Translations under genes and position numbers: made by a program | In this document: positions 24,001 through 36,800 of the stretch, piece after piece | Numbering within the stretch: the stretch's first letter is position 1 | How the letters are laid out: every line of letters starts with the position of its first letter | Source: Cheiracanthium punctorium | Taxonomy: Eukaryota > Arthropoda > Arachnida > Araneae > Cheiracanthiidae | Direction: 5' to 3' | Length of the DNA stretch: 64,000 nucleotides | NCBI GenBank assembly: GCA_038373885.1 | Contig: JAWZYV010012349.1 | Span: 166,501-230,500, forward strand | The notes under the pieces: model-generated | Database searches by the model: none | What the model was told of the DNA's origin: nothing | The model's input: the letters and a program-made list of their open reading frames with translations, nothing else

Positions 24001-27000
24001 GCTAGGTGGGCGGACGCTAGCTGGGTTTGAACCAGGCACCTTCTGTCTCCCAGTTCAGGGTGCTATACAGTCGGCCACTGGCCAGCCATTTGAAATGTGA
24101 AAGAATATTTCAAATGATGTGCATATATACTGTAGTAGTATTAAAATAAATATGTAGGCTATACTATGAAATAATTTTTGGTATATATGTAGGATGATGA
24201 AATATGCATAGAAATTTTTAATACTTCACAATACACGTACAGTCCATATTTTGTTTTTGATGACTGCCTTAGAGAAGTTTTACTGTATATACTGATGGTT
24301 CCTTGATAAATGATGGTATGGTGCTGGTGGCTATAGTTTTTAATGTGAGGAGGAAGCCATCTGTGTGGCCTTAGAACAGATTGTAGCTCGAAGACATAGT
24401 GTTACGAAGTGGTTATTCTTTCTGATTCTATAGCTGCCCTTCAGGCTATCTCTAGCAGCAAAGTGTGCAAGTCTTTGAAATTATTGAAAAAGTGTTTCTG
24501 AAATTTATTTTATTTGTAGTGGCATGGAAGGGTCTTTTGTATAGCTTCAGAAAATTTCATATGCCACACACTTCAGAAAGTTTAGTTCACTATTGCCAGC
24601 AATGGTGAACTTATTTTTCAAAATTGTATATTTTTATTAAATATTTTATAACTAATTTTTTTAATCTTGACATGCATTATTTTTGTCTTAAGTGAGTTGT
24701 AAAAATCTTTTGACTGTATTTGGTTTCAAAAATTTAACTGTTGGAAACTAATTTTATCATTAAACTAACAGCTATCTGCATGCATTACGATTGAGTTCTG
24801 CATCACTTTACATTAGTGTCATATTTGTAAACATTTTGTATGGGTTTTGGGTTTTGTGTTAGTAAAATCTATTAATGTTAAAAAAGTAATTTGTTTATTT
24901 ACCTTTAGGAAAAAGATATTGAAATGGAATTAGGTGATGACTATATATTAGATCTTAAAAGTGAGTGCATTTTCATTTCTCTTAATTTTGTATTTTTATC
25001 CAGAAAAAAGAAGTTTTTTTTAAAATGTTCAACATTTATTAATTAAAAAAAAAAAGCTAAATTACCTAGCTCTATATTTTGGTTTTGATATTTATTCATA
25101 TGCAGATGTGCCAAGTCTCGGGATTTTCACCTGAGACTGGCTTTTTGATTCTGTTTTGGCCCTCATGATTTTTCTACATTTTCTCAGGTTTTTTAAGAGT
25201 ATTAAAAGATTTAAACTTTTTAAAATTTCCTTCATCAAGTTCGCAAAATCAGTTGGTGTTTCTGTCATATTGCTGTATGAGTCTCAACAACCTGAGGGGA
25301 TTTGAATTAATGCATCTGAAGTTGTTCTAAAAATCTACATAAATGAATTTTCATTATGTTATGAATTTTCATTATGATATGGTATAAATGAATTTTCATT
25401 ATGTTATGGTATAAATATGGTATAAATGAATTTTCATTATGTTATGGTATAAATAGTTTATCCTCTATGTATTTTGATTAGAGTTTTATATTTTCTGACA
25501 TTTCTTAGGCAAATATTTGAAATTAAATTTATTTGCATTATACAACTTAGCACTCCCCATGTTCTATTACTTATGTTTATATGGACGCCTGTGGCATATA
25601 AGAAAAGAAACTACATCTGTATTGATTAATATCTATCCATTTTATGCTGAAAATAAACTCATAAAAAAATCTCACTTTTTGACATTAAAAAACGAACGAG
25701 AAGATCACAGGAGATTAGAAAGTTGACATGCCTTCAACTGAATTGTCTTAATTTGACAGTTGTACTTTTAAATTTTCAGTGTAAAGTAAAAATTTATAAG
25801 GTGGTTCTTACTCAGGGTGTCTACCATCATGCAAAGGTCACGAAAGAGTCAAGAATTGGAGAAAAGGTCACGAAAGTCAAGAAATGAAGCACTAGGTCAC
25901 GATTAGCGACTCAACTCCCTTTTTCCATTTCGTTCGAATTTTTAGTTGACGATTTTCGTAACTAAATTTTCTAAACTTTTGTGCACCATTTTTACGGTTT
26001 TGCTATTAAACATACAGTTTACCGTATAATTCTATCAATCTTTGTTGTAGAGATATTTAATTTTGAAATCAGGGCTTATTCGCTGCTCACCCTGTATAAT
26101 AATAGTGCTAAATTTAAAAGTATAATTTTTCTTCATTCTATCAGTATGATGCAGGGGTGCAGAAACTGTTTTTACTCTCAACATTTCCCTCAATCCATAT
26201 GCAAATTTCCCCAACATTTTATGATATGTTTATAGCCTTGCATAAGTTCTGTATTACCATAAGTGTAAAAAATATTTGCAATGTACAAGCTACATATACA
26301 TGTTTACTAAATAGCAATTGGTCCAAGTTAAGAGAAAGCAAATTCCTGATCGGTGAAAAAGTTGAAAAAAATCGCCTTAAAAATAGGAATGAGAAAGAAT
26401 AACTCGAAGAATTTTGTAATTCATTGTTAAAATCGAAATCAGTTGTATATTTTCTGCAAAATTTTCCCCAGATAGCTAAAATTTCCCCCTATCCTAGATT
26501 GCCGGATCGTACATATTCTGCATCCCTGGCACGAATGTATTTTTGATATTAGTGTTTCGTATTTGTTATGGTCAAGAAAAGGTCAAGAAATCAAGCTTAC
26601 TTTATATGGTAGACACCCTGTTACTGAATATTACTATAATTCCTCAAAGAAGCATTAAAAACTGCCTGCTACCAAACAAACTCAAAAAATCACACTCAAA
26701 AGTCTTTGCACAAATTTGACATCACCACATTCTTTTTGAGAAAAGTGTTGGTGGCATTTTCAAAATGATGAGTTTCCACTGTTGCATCAAAGCTTGTTTG
26801 CACTTGTTGGTTTTATATTCGTGTTCAGAGAGATTTTTAGGTTATCTTCTCAGTTAATTCTAGTGTTTGTTTTAGTAGTTTTCATATGAAATATTCATAT
26901 TAATGCATGAGCTTGTGTTAATAATTTTGCTATGTTTTGCTTTTCAGAAAATTATGTAATTCCAGATGATCAGAAATATGATATAATCCCAGAGTTATGG

Positions 27001-30000
27001 GAAGGACACAATATTGCTGATTTTATTGATCCTGAAATTAAAGAGGTATTTCATTTATGATTTTCTTTTTCTCTCCCCGTCCCCTTCTTTCTTTCATTGT
27101 TTTTGTGGACGGAGTAAGTGTAGTCATTTTCAGTGCATTTCAGCATGAAATGTGTACACTTAATTTAATTTACAAATAATTGTAAAATAAATGAACATTA
27201 TAAATTATTCATTACCTAAAATTTAAAGCCATGGCATGTTCTGAAAGTCAGATGTGCAGTATTCCAACTAGTATAAGGTGCGGTAATTAGAATTATTATA
27301 TAATTCTAATTACCGCACTTTATTAATTGGTGTGCTTCAAAATATATTGCTGTTGATAACACAATATATCAAGGGCTGGAGGAAAGCAAAAGCATAGAAA
27401 TATTATATTTTAATTTTTGTATATCCTGTTCATACCATGCTTTTTATAGCTCTGTATATAGCTTTCTGTAACAGTAAAATATGTAGTGAAATAACTTTTT
27501 CAACTATTGGGAGTATAAATTTTTGAATACAAAAGTAAATTAGTTCTAAGAAAGCAAGAGCACTACACCCAATAATTACTTATTGGTGTAGTGACTTCGA
27601 TAATTATGTCTAGTAAATATGTAGTTTACTGGGTATAGCTTTGAAATTATTTTAAAAGAAAATTAATGCCATGCAGGCTTTTTGTTATTGTTGTAGCATT
27701 TGTGGTAATGCCAGAAGAATAAAAATTAATAAATCTGTCCCTCCCCCCCAATTTCAAACAATACATAAAAGTATTTTGTTCATTAAGAGTTTTCATTGTT
27801 TTTTATTTTTATTTATTTTTTATTCTTCAGAAACTGGATAAACTAGAAAATGAAGAAAACATTCGTGAAAATGCTGGTTTATATAATGATTCTGAAAGTG
27901 AAGATGACGAAGAAATGAAAAACATTAGAGAACTAGCTAAAAAGTGAGTTGAACAAGTTTTACACAATGCCTGTTGTGTTAATTTTAAATTTCTGGTTAG
28001 TCAGTAATATATGTATATTGTTTGTTGAGAATATCTTGTAACTGTCTAAAGCCTTAAATTTCTCTACTACCATTTTTCATTCTAATGAGGAGTTTGTTTT
28101 ATATATTGTTTAATTTTTCAAGTTCTAAGCAATTCTAATTAGCAATTAGCAAAAATCTTGCATCTGTGCACCTATTCAAGCTTGTATTATTTTAAATATT
28201 TTTGTTTCTGCTTATCTAGAATTCGTGAGAAGAAGGGGTTGATGAAATTGGAGTCAATTATGAAAAAAAATATTACAAAACCAAAAATGCCAAGGACAGC
28301 GAAAAAGGTAAAATTTAGTTCTGTTTATCTTTAGTATACGCATAATAACGATCCATAACTGTATATACATACTTGCCAACTTTTGTGCTTTTGAAGCAAA
28401 ACTTATGCTTTTATGCCAAACCCCTGATTTTTTTATGCTTTCTAGTGAGTTTTGAAGTTTACTTATTTTGTCTATTAAGTAAAAAAAAATGTATTTAAAA
28501 AATAATCTAAAATTTATTTTTATAAAGTAGCAACGATAACTTCTAAGTTAGTTTGTAAGCCTCGGATCGACCACTCACAATCGATGAGGAAGTGTGTAGT
28601 GTTTCGGGACCGAAAGAGCCACTATGGATTGAACAATTTTCATTGGTATATCGGAGGAGGAAAAATGGCATGAAGTCACTTGCAGGAGAAACTTTCATTT
28701 CTTCACCCACAGATGATCGGTTAATATGCATTTGGAGTATTCTTGAGCGGGCTTAAAAGATTTCAACCACTCAACTCTACATTTACGTGCTTGTCTGTTT
28801 TTGCCAGGAAGTGAAGTGCAATCTGTTTCTTTTGATCAATGAACGTTCAATCAAATGTATTAGTGTGCTTTTTTAAACTGTTATGGGGGAGAATAAAAGA
28901 AAGCAACAAACTTATATAAAGAGAAACTAGTACTTTAATGCTTTCTTACATTTTTTGAAAAAAGGATACAATTGTGTATGTTCTCTGAAACAACCATGTG
29001 TTAAATATTTTGTTGATATCATGCCTTCAGATGCACAATCCAAAAGAGAATTTGTTGATGAACTTGAAAGACTTTTTTTGCCTTCAAGTTGAGGACTTGT
29101 CTATTATACTAAACAAATTTGATAGAATTGATGCACAGTGGAGGGAAGTTCAAAAAATTTTAGGTCCTGAAGGATGTCCCAGATACCAGGAAGTTTGTAA
29201 TATGTTAACAATGCTACTTTTCCTCACAGTAATGCGGAGTACTAGCACATACTTAGTGTTTTTAAGAAATCCAATAAGGTTGGAGATGTCTAACGATACA
29301 TTACAAAGCCTATTAATATTGACATCTAATAAAAGTTAGCTCCTTGCTATGAACAAAGTTTCAGTGCTTATGACATAAAATGAGCTAAAAAAGATACTGT
29401 TTCATCATTGAGTTCTAAATGATTGTTTTTATATGTGTTTTATTATTATTGTTCTTGCATTTAATGGTTTATATGACATTTACCCATAAATTTAATCTGG
29501 TATGTAGATAAATTTTAGTATAATTTTTTATAAAATATGTTAATTAGTAAAGCTTGTTTCATGTTATTACTTAATATTATGATTTATAATTATTATATAA
29601 TGTTTATTTGGCAAAAATAATAAGAAATGTCATTCGTGCACTATAGGAAATAATCATTAAAAATGTGGATCATACGTTATTTGGCAAAAATTATTTAAAA
29701 TGTCATTTGCACACTATTTTACTACTTGGGATTTTCAAAAGTTGGCAAGTATGTATGTATATGTAAAATAATTTTTCAGGTACTCAAATGCCAAAGTTAT
29801 TCCGATTTAATAAAAGCACACTTCTCATGCAGCCCTAAAAACTACACATTTTTGTTCCTTGTACTGTATATAAAACCTGGAAAGTGTTGGCTGACTTTCC
29901 TAAGTTAAATGTATTCAAATGCATAGTGTGTTAAAAAGAAAACATTTAGGTAAATTTTACATGCCCTTTTGGATTGCGACGCAAGAGATAAATTATTGAA

Positions 30001-30780
30001 ATAAATTCATTTGAATAAATAATATAGGCTCTGTGAAAGTGTTTTATATTTGATGGTGTAATTGATAATTAAAAGCATCACATGGTTGTGTAAATCTTCT
30101 TTAGGAAATAAAACAAAAGTATCTAAAAGAATTTAAAAACAAATCTTATAATGTCACTCCAGTGACATTATAAGATTTGTTAATGTCAGTGATTTGATTA
30201 ATATCAACGGAATTCAAAAACAAATCTTATAATATAAATTTTGAGTGATGTCATCACTCAAAGTTTGATATTATTTTTAAGACCCAGATTTAGAATTCAT
30301 AGCTATAAAGTAAAATTCTGTGTCTCAAACTTTTAACCCATTAGGGGTTTATGTATGGGGTATATACTACAAAAAACTATTATTGAAAGAATTTATTATA
30401 TGTCCGTCTGCCAGTTTGGAAAAAAAAAAAATTCATAAAGATAAGCTGACTATCACTTTTAAAAAAGCTTCCTATCTTTTGTCACTAAATTATTTCCCTG
30501 AAATGCACAATCTTATGCTAAACTTTAGGGATTTTATTTAATTTTAAGGGGTTCAGTTTGTTAGGAAAATTATTTGATTTAGAATATAGTACAGTTGAAG
30601 CATGCTATAGCAAACCTGGTATATAACAAACTCACAGCTACAACGAACAAAAAATTTGGTCCTGTGATTTTTGTATTTACATTTCTTAACGTTTTGGATA
30701 TAACGAACAAAACTTTTGGTCTCTTGAACTTCATTTCAAGAGACCAAGAAATCATTTGGTTTCTTTCGTTTCCTTTTTTG

Positions 30781-30815
<35 letters not shown>

Positions 30816-33800
30816 AAATCAAATTTAAATATTTTTTAATGGTTTTCACGGTATGCTTGGATTATGCTAAAGGTGTTATCAAATATATTTAAGCTGCATT
30901 ATGATTCTGTTTCATTTAGGTTTAAAGATGCTTTAACTTTCTTTCATGAGAAATCCTGCGTTAATAGAATTTTAAGAGTTCTGGAAGTTTTTGTTGAATA
31001 AAAATGTAATTGAACAGACCAGATAGTCATAGAATCTGGAAATATTTCGGTTTATAAGTTTCGACACTTTATAGGCAGATTGTACTTTTAAATTCTGCTG
31101 TGAGCCATGTAACTATAATTTTTTTAGTAACATTCTTAATTTTATTTTACAGAGATCTCGTAGTGTCAGCAGGTTGAAGAGTGAAATGAGACAGTTGGGT
31201 GTTGAGCTTGACGGCAAAAAGGTAAGTTTCTGCTTATATTTGGGTTGCAGTAGAGTCTCTGTTATTCAAAGAAGATGGGAACGGGCTTGCCTCGATCTAT
31301 TGAAAATTTGAATGATCGAAATCGTAAAATTAATAAACAAATAAATGAAGCAATTTTAATATTTAACCCTTTGAGGCGCAAGCCTTTCCCAATGCTGAGA
31401 AAAGGGCAGCCATTGCCATCGCTCGACTTAGACAGCTGTCATCAAAAAAGGGTTTTTAGATCTGAGGCACGTGATGAACGTTTCGATCGTCTGCCATCTT
31501 GCCGGTAGTTAAGTCGAGCAATGACAACGGCTGCCCTTTTCTCAGCATTGGGCAGTCTGTCCGGCTGTTCTTGCGTTCTTCCATTTTTCAGCAGATGTCA
31601 GTGCTGTTAAAAATAATTGTTACCATTTTTTTTTACAGGAAATGAACATGCTAAAAAGTAAAGGATTCTCGCGGAGCTATGTCACCTGCAACTATTTTTA
31701 TAGAAATCCAATCTATTCTTCGTGATTGGCAACAGTCAAAACGTCAGAGTTTGGTGTCCTCACGGCAAGGACACCACATGTTAAAGGGTTAAATGAAAAA
31801 TGTACTTACATATAGTGTCACATTACTGATGATTATAGCAGGCTAATTATATATTGGGAAATAGTCAATTGATTTTTGTATTAACACATTGATCCGGCTC
31901 CATGCAGCAATATTGCGCCATCAGCAGAGCAGCATGTTAGCACTGCACAGAAATGCCTGTGAGGGCATCTATAGGGAAAACACGCAGTTTCCTTTTGAAA
32001 GGGGATTTCTGATGTAGCTTCCATGTGTGCCAGGATTTGAATTTTGTGGTGCGAAAAAAAAAAAACTGTGTTTTGTATGTATTGGTCATTTCATTTGGGA
32101 GCTAAATGGAATTTTTTCAATTACTCGGATTTATGGGAAACTCGAACAATCGACTTATCTATCGAGACTACTGTAATGGAATGATTCTGGTTTTGACGAG
32201 AATAAAGAGAAGGGCTTTTATTCAAGGGGGGGGGGGTTTACTTTCAGGACTTATTGTATATCACACACACAATAGTCTGTTATCTGTGTATCAATATCAC
32301 CTCATAGGGATTTACATAAATTGTTACTAATTAAGATCAAATATTATTTTACACGCAATTTGTTGATTTTTTGTTCTATTTCTCAGTTCTTCGAGCAGTT
32401 TTTTTTATAAAAATAAGGAACTTTTCATTTGAATAACTTGATTGTTCTTGATAAAGACTTTTTTCCTAAAGTTTACAGAGCTTGTTAATTTAATGTATCT
32501 TAATCATGCCTTCAAATTTTACAAAAGAATAAAAAAATTTAAGATGAAAAAGAATTTTTTTGAACAGAATAAAAGATAATGTTATTTAAATCAGTGTTAG
32601 ATCCATGAATTTTTTTTCAAGAGTCCCATTTTTTTTAAAAACTATTTGTTTTGGGGAATTTCAATATCTATTTTTGTGAATTTTTGTAACAAATTTATTT
32701 TTGTCATCTTTTTAAAATAATTTACAAAATAAAAACAAATTAAAATGTACGGTAAAATGCCAATGAAGGGTTTTTTCAATCGATTGTAAGTTTGTGAAGT
32801 GGCCATAAAATGAGCCCAAATTTCATCTGGATTGATGCTTAATACCTTAAGGAATATCCTTAATCCTTAAAGTTTAAATAAAATATTTATTTAAACTGTA
32901 CAGATAACATTATTTTGTAGAAAAGGGACTAAATTTTCAACGCATGCTGAGTACAGGGGAGGGGGGCAATCATGAGCTGTCCTTTGCTGGAAAGCACAGT
33001 ACAAGTGTGCCAAGTCCCAGGATTTTGGTTCAAGTCTCAGGATTTTTTACCTTATTTTAGAATTCACAATTTTCTTCATTTTCTCAGGCGTTTTAAGAGT
33101 TTATTCAGAATTAGTGTTTTTTTTTTCCAGGTTCAAAATCTTCATTATTTATTTTAAAATAATCTAGAAATTTTAAAGCTGTATGAGATTATCATAAATA
33201 TTTTTTATAATCAATTTCAATATTATATTATTTAGAGTGTCTTAATGTAATTTTTAGCTGTAAATACTTTCTCATATGCATTTTAACTGACTTTTTATAC
33301 TTTCTGATATTTCTGTTGACAATTTTTCAAATTTACTTAATTACTCAGCTCAAGTAATAGGATAATGGTAAGTTTATATAGACATGTATGGTATTAAAGG
33401 GGGGGGGGGGAAATGTCTATTGATTGTGTTTGCATTTTATCCTGAAAATAAATGCGTGAGAAATCTCAGGCTTTTAAACTTAGAAAAGCAAGAGAACTCA
33501 GGCTTTTGATTTTGAAAACTTTGCACCCCTGACAATGTTAAAAGGTTAGTAACTGCTCTTCTAAAGCATATCTCACACATACACTGTGAATGATTTTCAA
33601 GAGAATATGGTTTGAAAAAATTGTCAACTAGTTTCATTTGTAAAAATGTTTTTTAATGATGTAAGTCCCTGAGAATGTTCCTTTTAAAAACTAAAATTCA
33701 TCTTAATATCTGTCCAGAGTCACTTTGATAATGCTGTTGTCAGTAGACAAGTCAGACCAGTGAAAAGAAAGAGAGAAGACAGTGCTGGCAGGGTCCGTAG

Positions 33801-36800
33801 CAGTTCTAGGACACCTAGGGATGAGTCTGGTATTAGAGACGCTGTGGTAAGTCACCATTCATTGAAATACTATTTTACCTCATTGAACCTGTTGAATCAC
33901 AACCACTTTCAGATCATTAAAGAACAACTGAAAAGACTGCCAGGGATGTTCCAGCTGCTCCGATTGCTCCAAATCAATCATAGATCAATTTTAGCAAAAC
34001 TGCCATTTTTTAATTTTTCCATCAGCTGAAAATCGCTCAGATTTTTACAAAAAATCATTGCACATTCTAACCATCCTAATATCAATCTTTTTCCATCAAT
34101 CTTAAAAATGAATCTTTTTCCTTTGGCATTCCTTAAGAGTAAATATTGACCCTATTTCCAATTGAATAACTTTATTACCAGCTCTGTGTGCCTTGGTAAT
34201 ATTACTTGTTACCAAATATTATTATAAGCCCCTGGTAAATAGTTTTTTAAAATTTGAAATAGATATTTGGTATACGGTATAATATATCTAAATTATAATA
34301 ATTTCATAAACATTTGAGCCATCCGCCGTTTAAAAAGAAAAAAAAAAAGTTGTTCATCTTTTAGAAAGAATTCTTGGAATTATTCAAAAGAAATGCTAAA
34401 GTGCAACAAGTATTAAATAATTTTAGCCAATTTTAATTGACAGATCTCTTGTCTATTTCATCGCTGCCATGCCTGCCGAGTTTTCCTGGAAACTTCCAAA
34501 TTTTAAAGCAATCTCTCAAACTCCCGAAAAATTTATAAATCTCACAATTTTTGCAGAAATCATTCCATAATTGAACTAATAAGCAGTTTTTAGTGAAATC
34601 TTCCAGAAGTCATTTAATCATCTCTTTTTGAATAACCCATTGTTTAACCCTCCAAGAGCGATGTAAAATCCTGTGAAATTTGTTCTAGTTTTCTGCAAAT
34701 TCTAGTTTTCTACAAATTAAGTTATTTATAACACTGAGCTATCATAAAGTCTGCTCTAATATTAAAGCTCATAAGTAATTCAGGAGCTTCTTTTTTAATA
34801 ATTATGAATCTTCCTATCAAAATTTACCATAAAAACAATTTTATATTTTTTTTCCATTTCCAAGACACTCAGAGGGTTAACAATGGCTGTTTGTCAAGAG
34901 ATTTAAAAAATGAAATTGTTGAAGAAAAGGCTAAGAAATCGGCACTGCTGATGCTGACTGTGTTGTCATTATTAGCAATCCCTCACTCAAAAACTAAATG
35001 CGTATATTCAGCCAAATAAGAAAGATTAAAAAAAAAAAAAAAAAAAAAAAAATCCCTCTCACATGAGAATTTAAAAATTGCATGGTTTCTAATAGATAAA
35101 AAAGGTTCAAGTGATTTTTCTATTGTTAACTAGTTAATTTTGTAAGTCTCCCTAAATTTCATAAGATATTTTTTTCTTTTTTTTTAATAAAATCTCTCAA
35201 ATTTTCATTAAGTATGGCAACTGTGCTATTTGCAAATTTATCGCTTATAAGTAAAAAGGCCAAAAATCTGAATTCTCTCTCCCCCCCCCCCCCCCCCCCC
35301 CAATTGCTAAAAAATAAAGTTCAGAAAATGTGATTAATTATTTTTTTTGACGAGTTTATGTAGGAATTGTGTATTGTTGCGGAATTACTCAGCTGCACAC
35401 AATTCACAAGCACAATCTAGCAGTAACGTGCTTTTAACAATCCGCTTGGATCAGAAGCTCTCACAAATGCTGTATTTCTCACACAAAATAAGTCACTTTT
35501 ACAGGCTAAAATTCCGTGGAAATATTCAAGGGATATAGTACACTATCCCTTAATACACAGCAATGAAGAATTTACACACAGCACTTTAAACACAGCTTCT
35601 ATAGCATTATCAGTTCACACAAAACAAGCGTACTCAGAGCTCCTCACACATTGAATGTTCAACTCGCAACTGACTCTTCGGGGCGATGCACGCTTCTATA
35701 AATAGCCGACGCAGGAGGTACAAGAGGTTTCCAGAAAAGTCAATTTCTCGAGGGTTCTACATAAAGCGTGAATATTGATTACGTCAAAGAAGAGAAATGT
35801 TAGGTTATTATGCGTTTTTAATGCAGGAAAAACAACTTCCAGGCCCCATTGGGAAAATCGCGCCAAATGACCAAAAAGTCGCCAAGCTTGGCAACTTTTG
35901 GCGAAATATCGCCAAATTTGGCGCCAAAAATAAGTCCTCAAAAGTGAAGAGATCTAAGCTCTAGGACTAAAATTTCTCGAGATTTCTAGAAGCCCATAGA
36001 AAAACACATGGGAAAGCGAAACCTCCGTATCTCCGATTCTAATTGGCCGATTTTGATGCAACAAAAAGCAAAATTTATCTATTTGAAGCGTAGAATACGA
36101 ATTTTAAACAATTTTAAGCCCCAGAGCAGCGGGTTGCCCCGAAAATTCGTAACAGTATGCTCATGTAGTTCAAGTTTCAATGATTTCAATGAGGTAGTTT
36201 TTTAATTCACTTCTGCAAATAATGATGTATATACCCAAAAGTTTTTTTTTGGGGGGGGGGGGGGTTAAGGTGAGGAAGGAAGGAGAGGTTGGGGGGGGGG
36301 GGAGAGATAATTGATTCGTCGTCAGCAAATAGCATTTTTCCATATTTGAAAAAAGGTACAGACACTTTTCAGCATTTTTTAGAATGTCCCACAATTATGT
36401 CTAAATGAATGACTGTGGAACATTTTATGGACAAAGCCCATTTCCATCTGAATGCACATGCCAATACACAGAATTGCCTAATATGGGCAACAGAAGATCC
36501 ACTTGAAAAAATAAAACAGTACCGCTTCATTCTGCAAAGGTTACTGTTTGGTGTGGGTGCATGGTATCATTTATAATTTACTTCGAGGAGGGGTGTTTTC
36601 AGTCCTAATTATTATCACCTCTCTGTATATCGATGCGTTTTCATCACATTCTCCAGATTTTAGCAGATGCCAGCACCAATAAAATTAATTCTGACACCAG
36701 TTTTACAAATAATTGTTAATTTTTATCGAAACTCATCAGGGTGTCTACCAGGTTTCATAAACTGAATTTCATGACTTTTTCATGATTTTCATGACCTTTG

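Larger units (their letters stand above)
23579..24908 (+). other. NOG1 intron, 1330 bp
   Basis: Filled by a Tigger-like MITE with a nested SINE and by a LINE RNase H remnant (see separate entries). 24503-24908 shows nothing clear. Confidence 0.6.
24961..26947 (+). other. NOG1 intron, 1987 bp
   Basis: Contains the repeat family 25107-25728 and the nested MITEs 25813-26620. 25321-25455 has a short direct repeat (ATGAATTTTCATTATGTTAT, four partial copies). Confidence 0.6.
28308..31152 (+). other. NOG1 intron, 2845 bp
   Basis: Holds a 1.39-kb hAT remnant, two perfect hairpins and a Tigger-like end with an A-run. 30810-31152 is plain AT-rich sequence. Confidence 0.6.
31222..33717 (+). other. NOG1 intron, 2496 bp
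   Basis: Contains a piggyBac-like MITE (31363-31792) and the repeat 33006-33526. The middle (31793-33005) shows G- and A-runs only. Confidence 0.6.
35375..36154 (-). mobile_element. Solo LTR, antisense to NOG1
   Basis: Read on the - strand it runs TGTTACGAATTTTCGGGGC ... AATTCCGCAACA, the TG..CA ends of an LTR, with a 4-bp target duplication GTAT on both sides. 780 bp with no internal retroelement genes, so it is a solo LTR, probably Gypsy type by length and duplication size. It keeps a core promoter and heat-shock-like elements. Confidence 0.75.

Noticed and set aside
24181..24300. C/D snoRNA starting at GATGATGAAATATG
   Set aside because: No box D at a proper distance and no terminal stem.
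26760..26860. C/D snoRNA starting at AATGATGAGTTTCC
   Set aside because: No matching CTGA within 60-100 bases and no closing stem.
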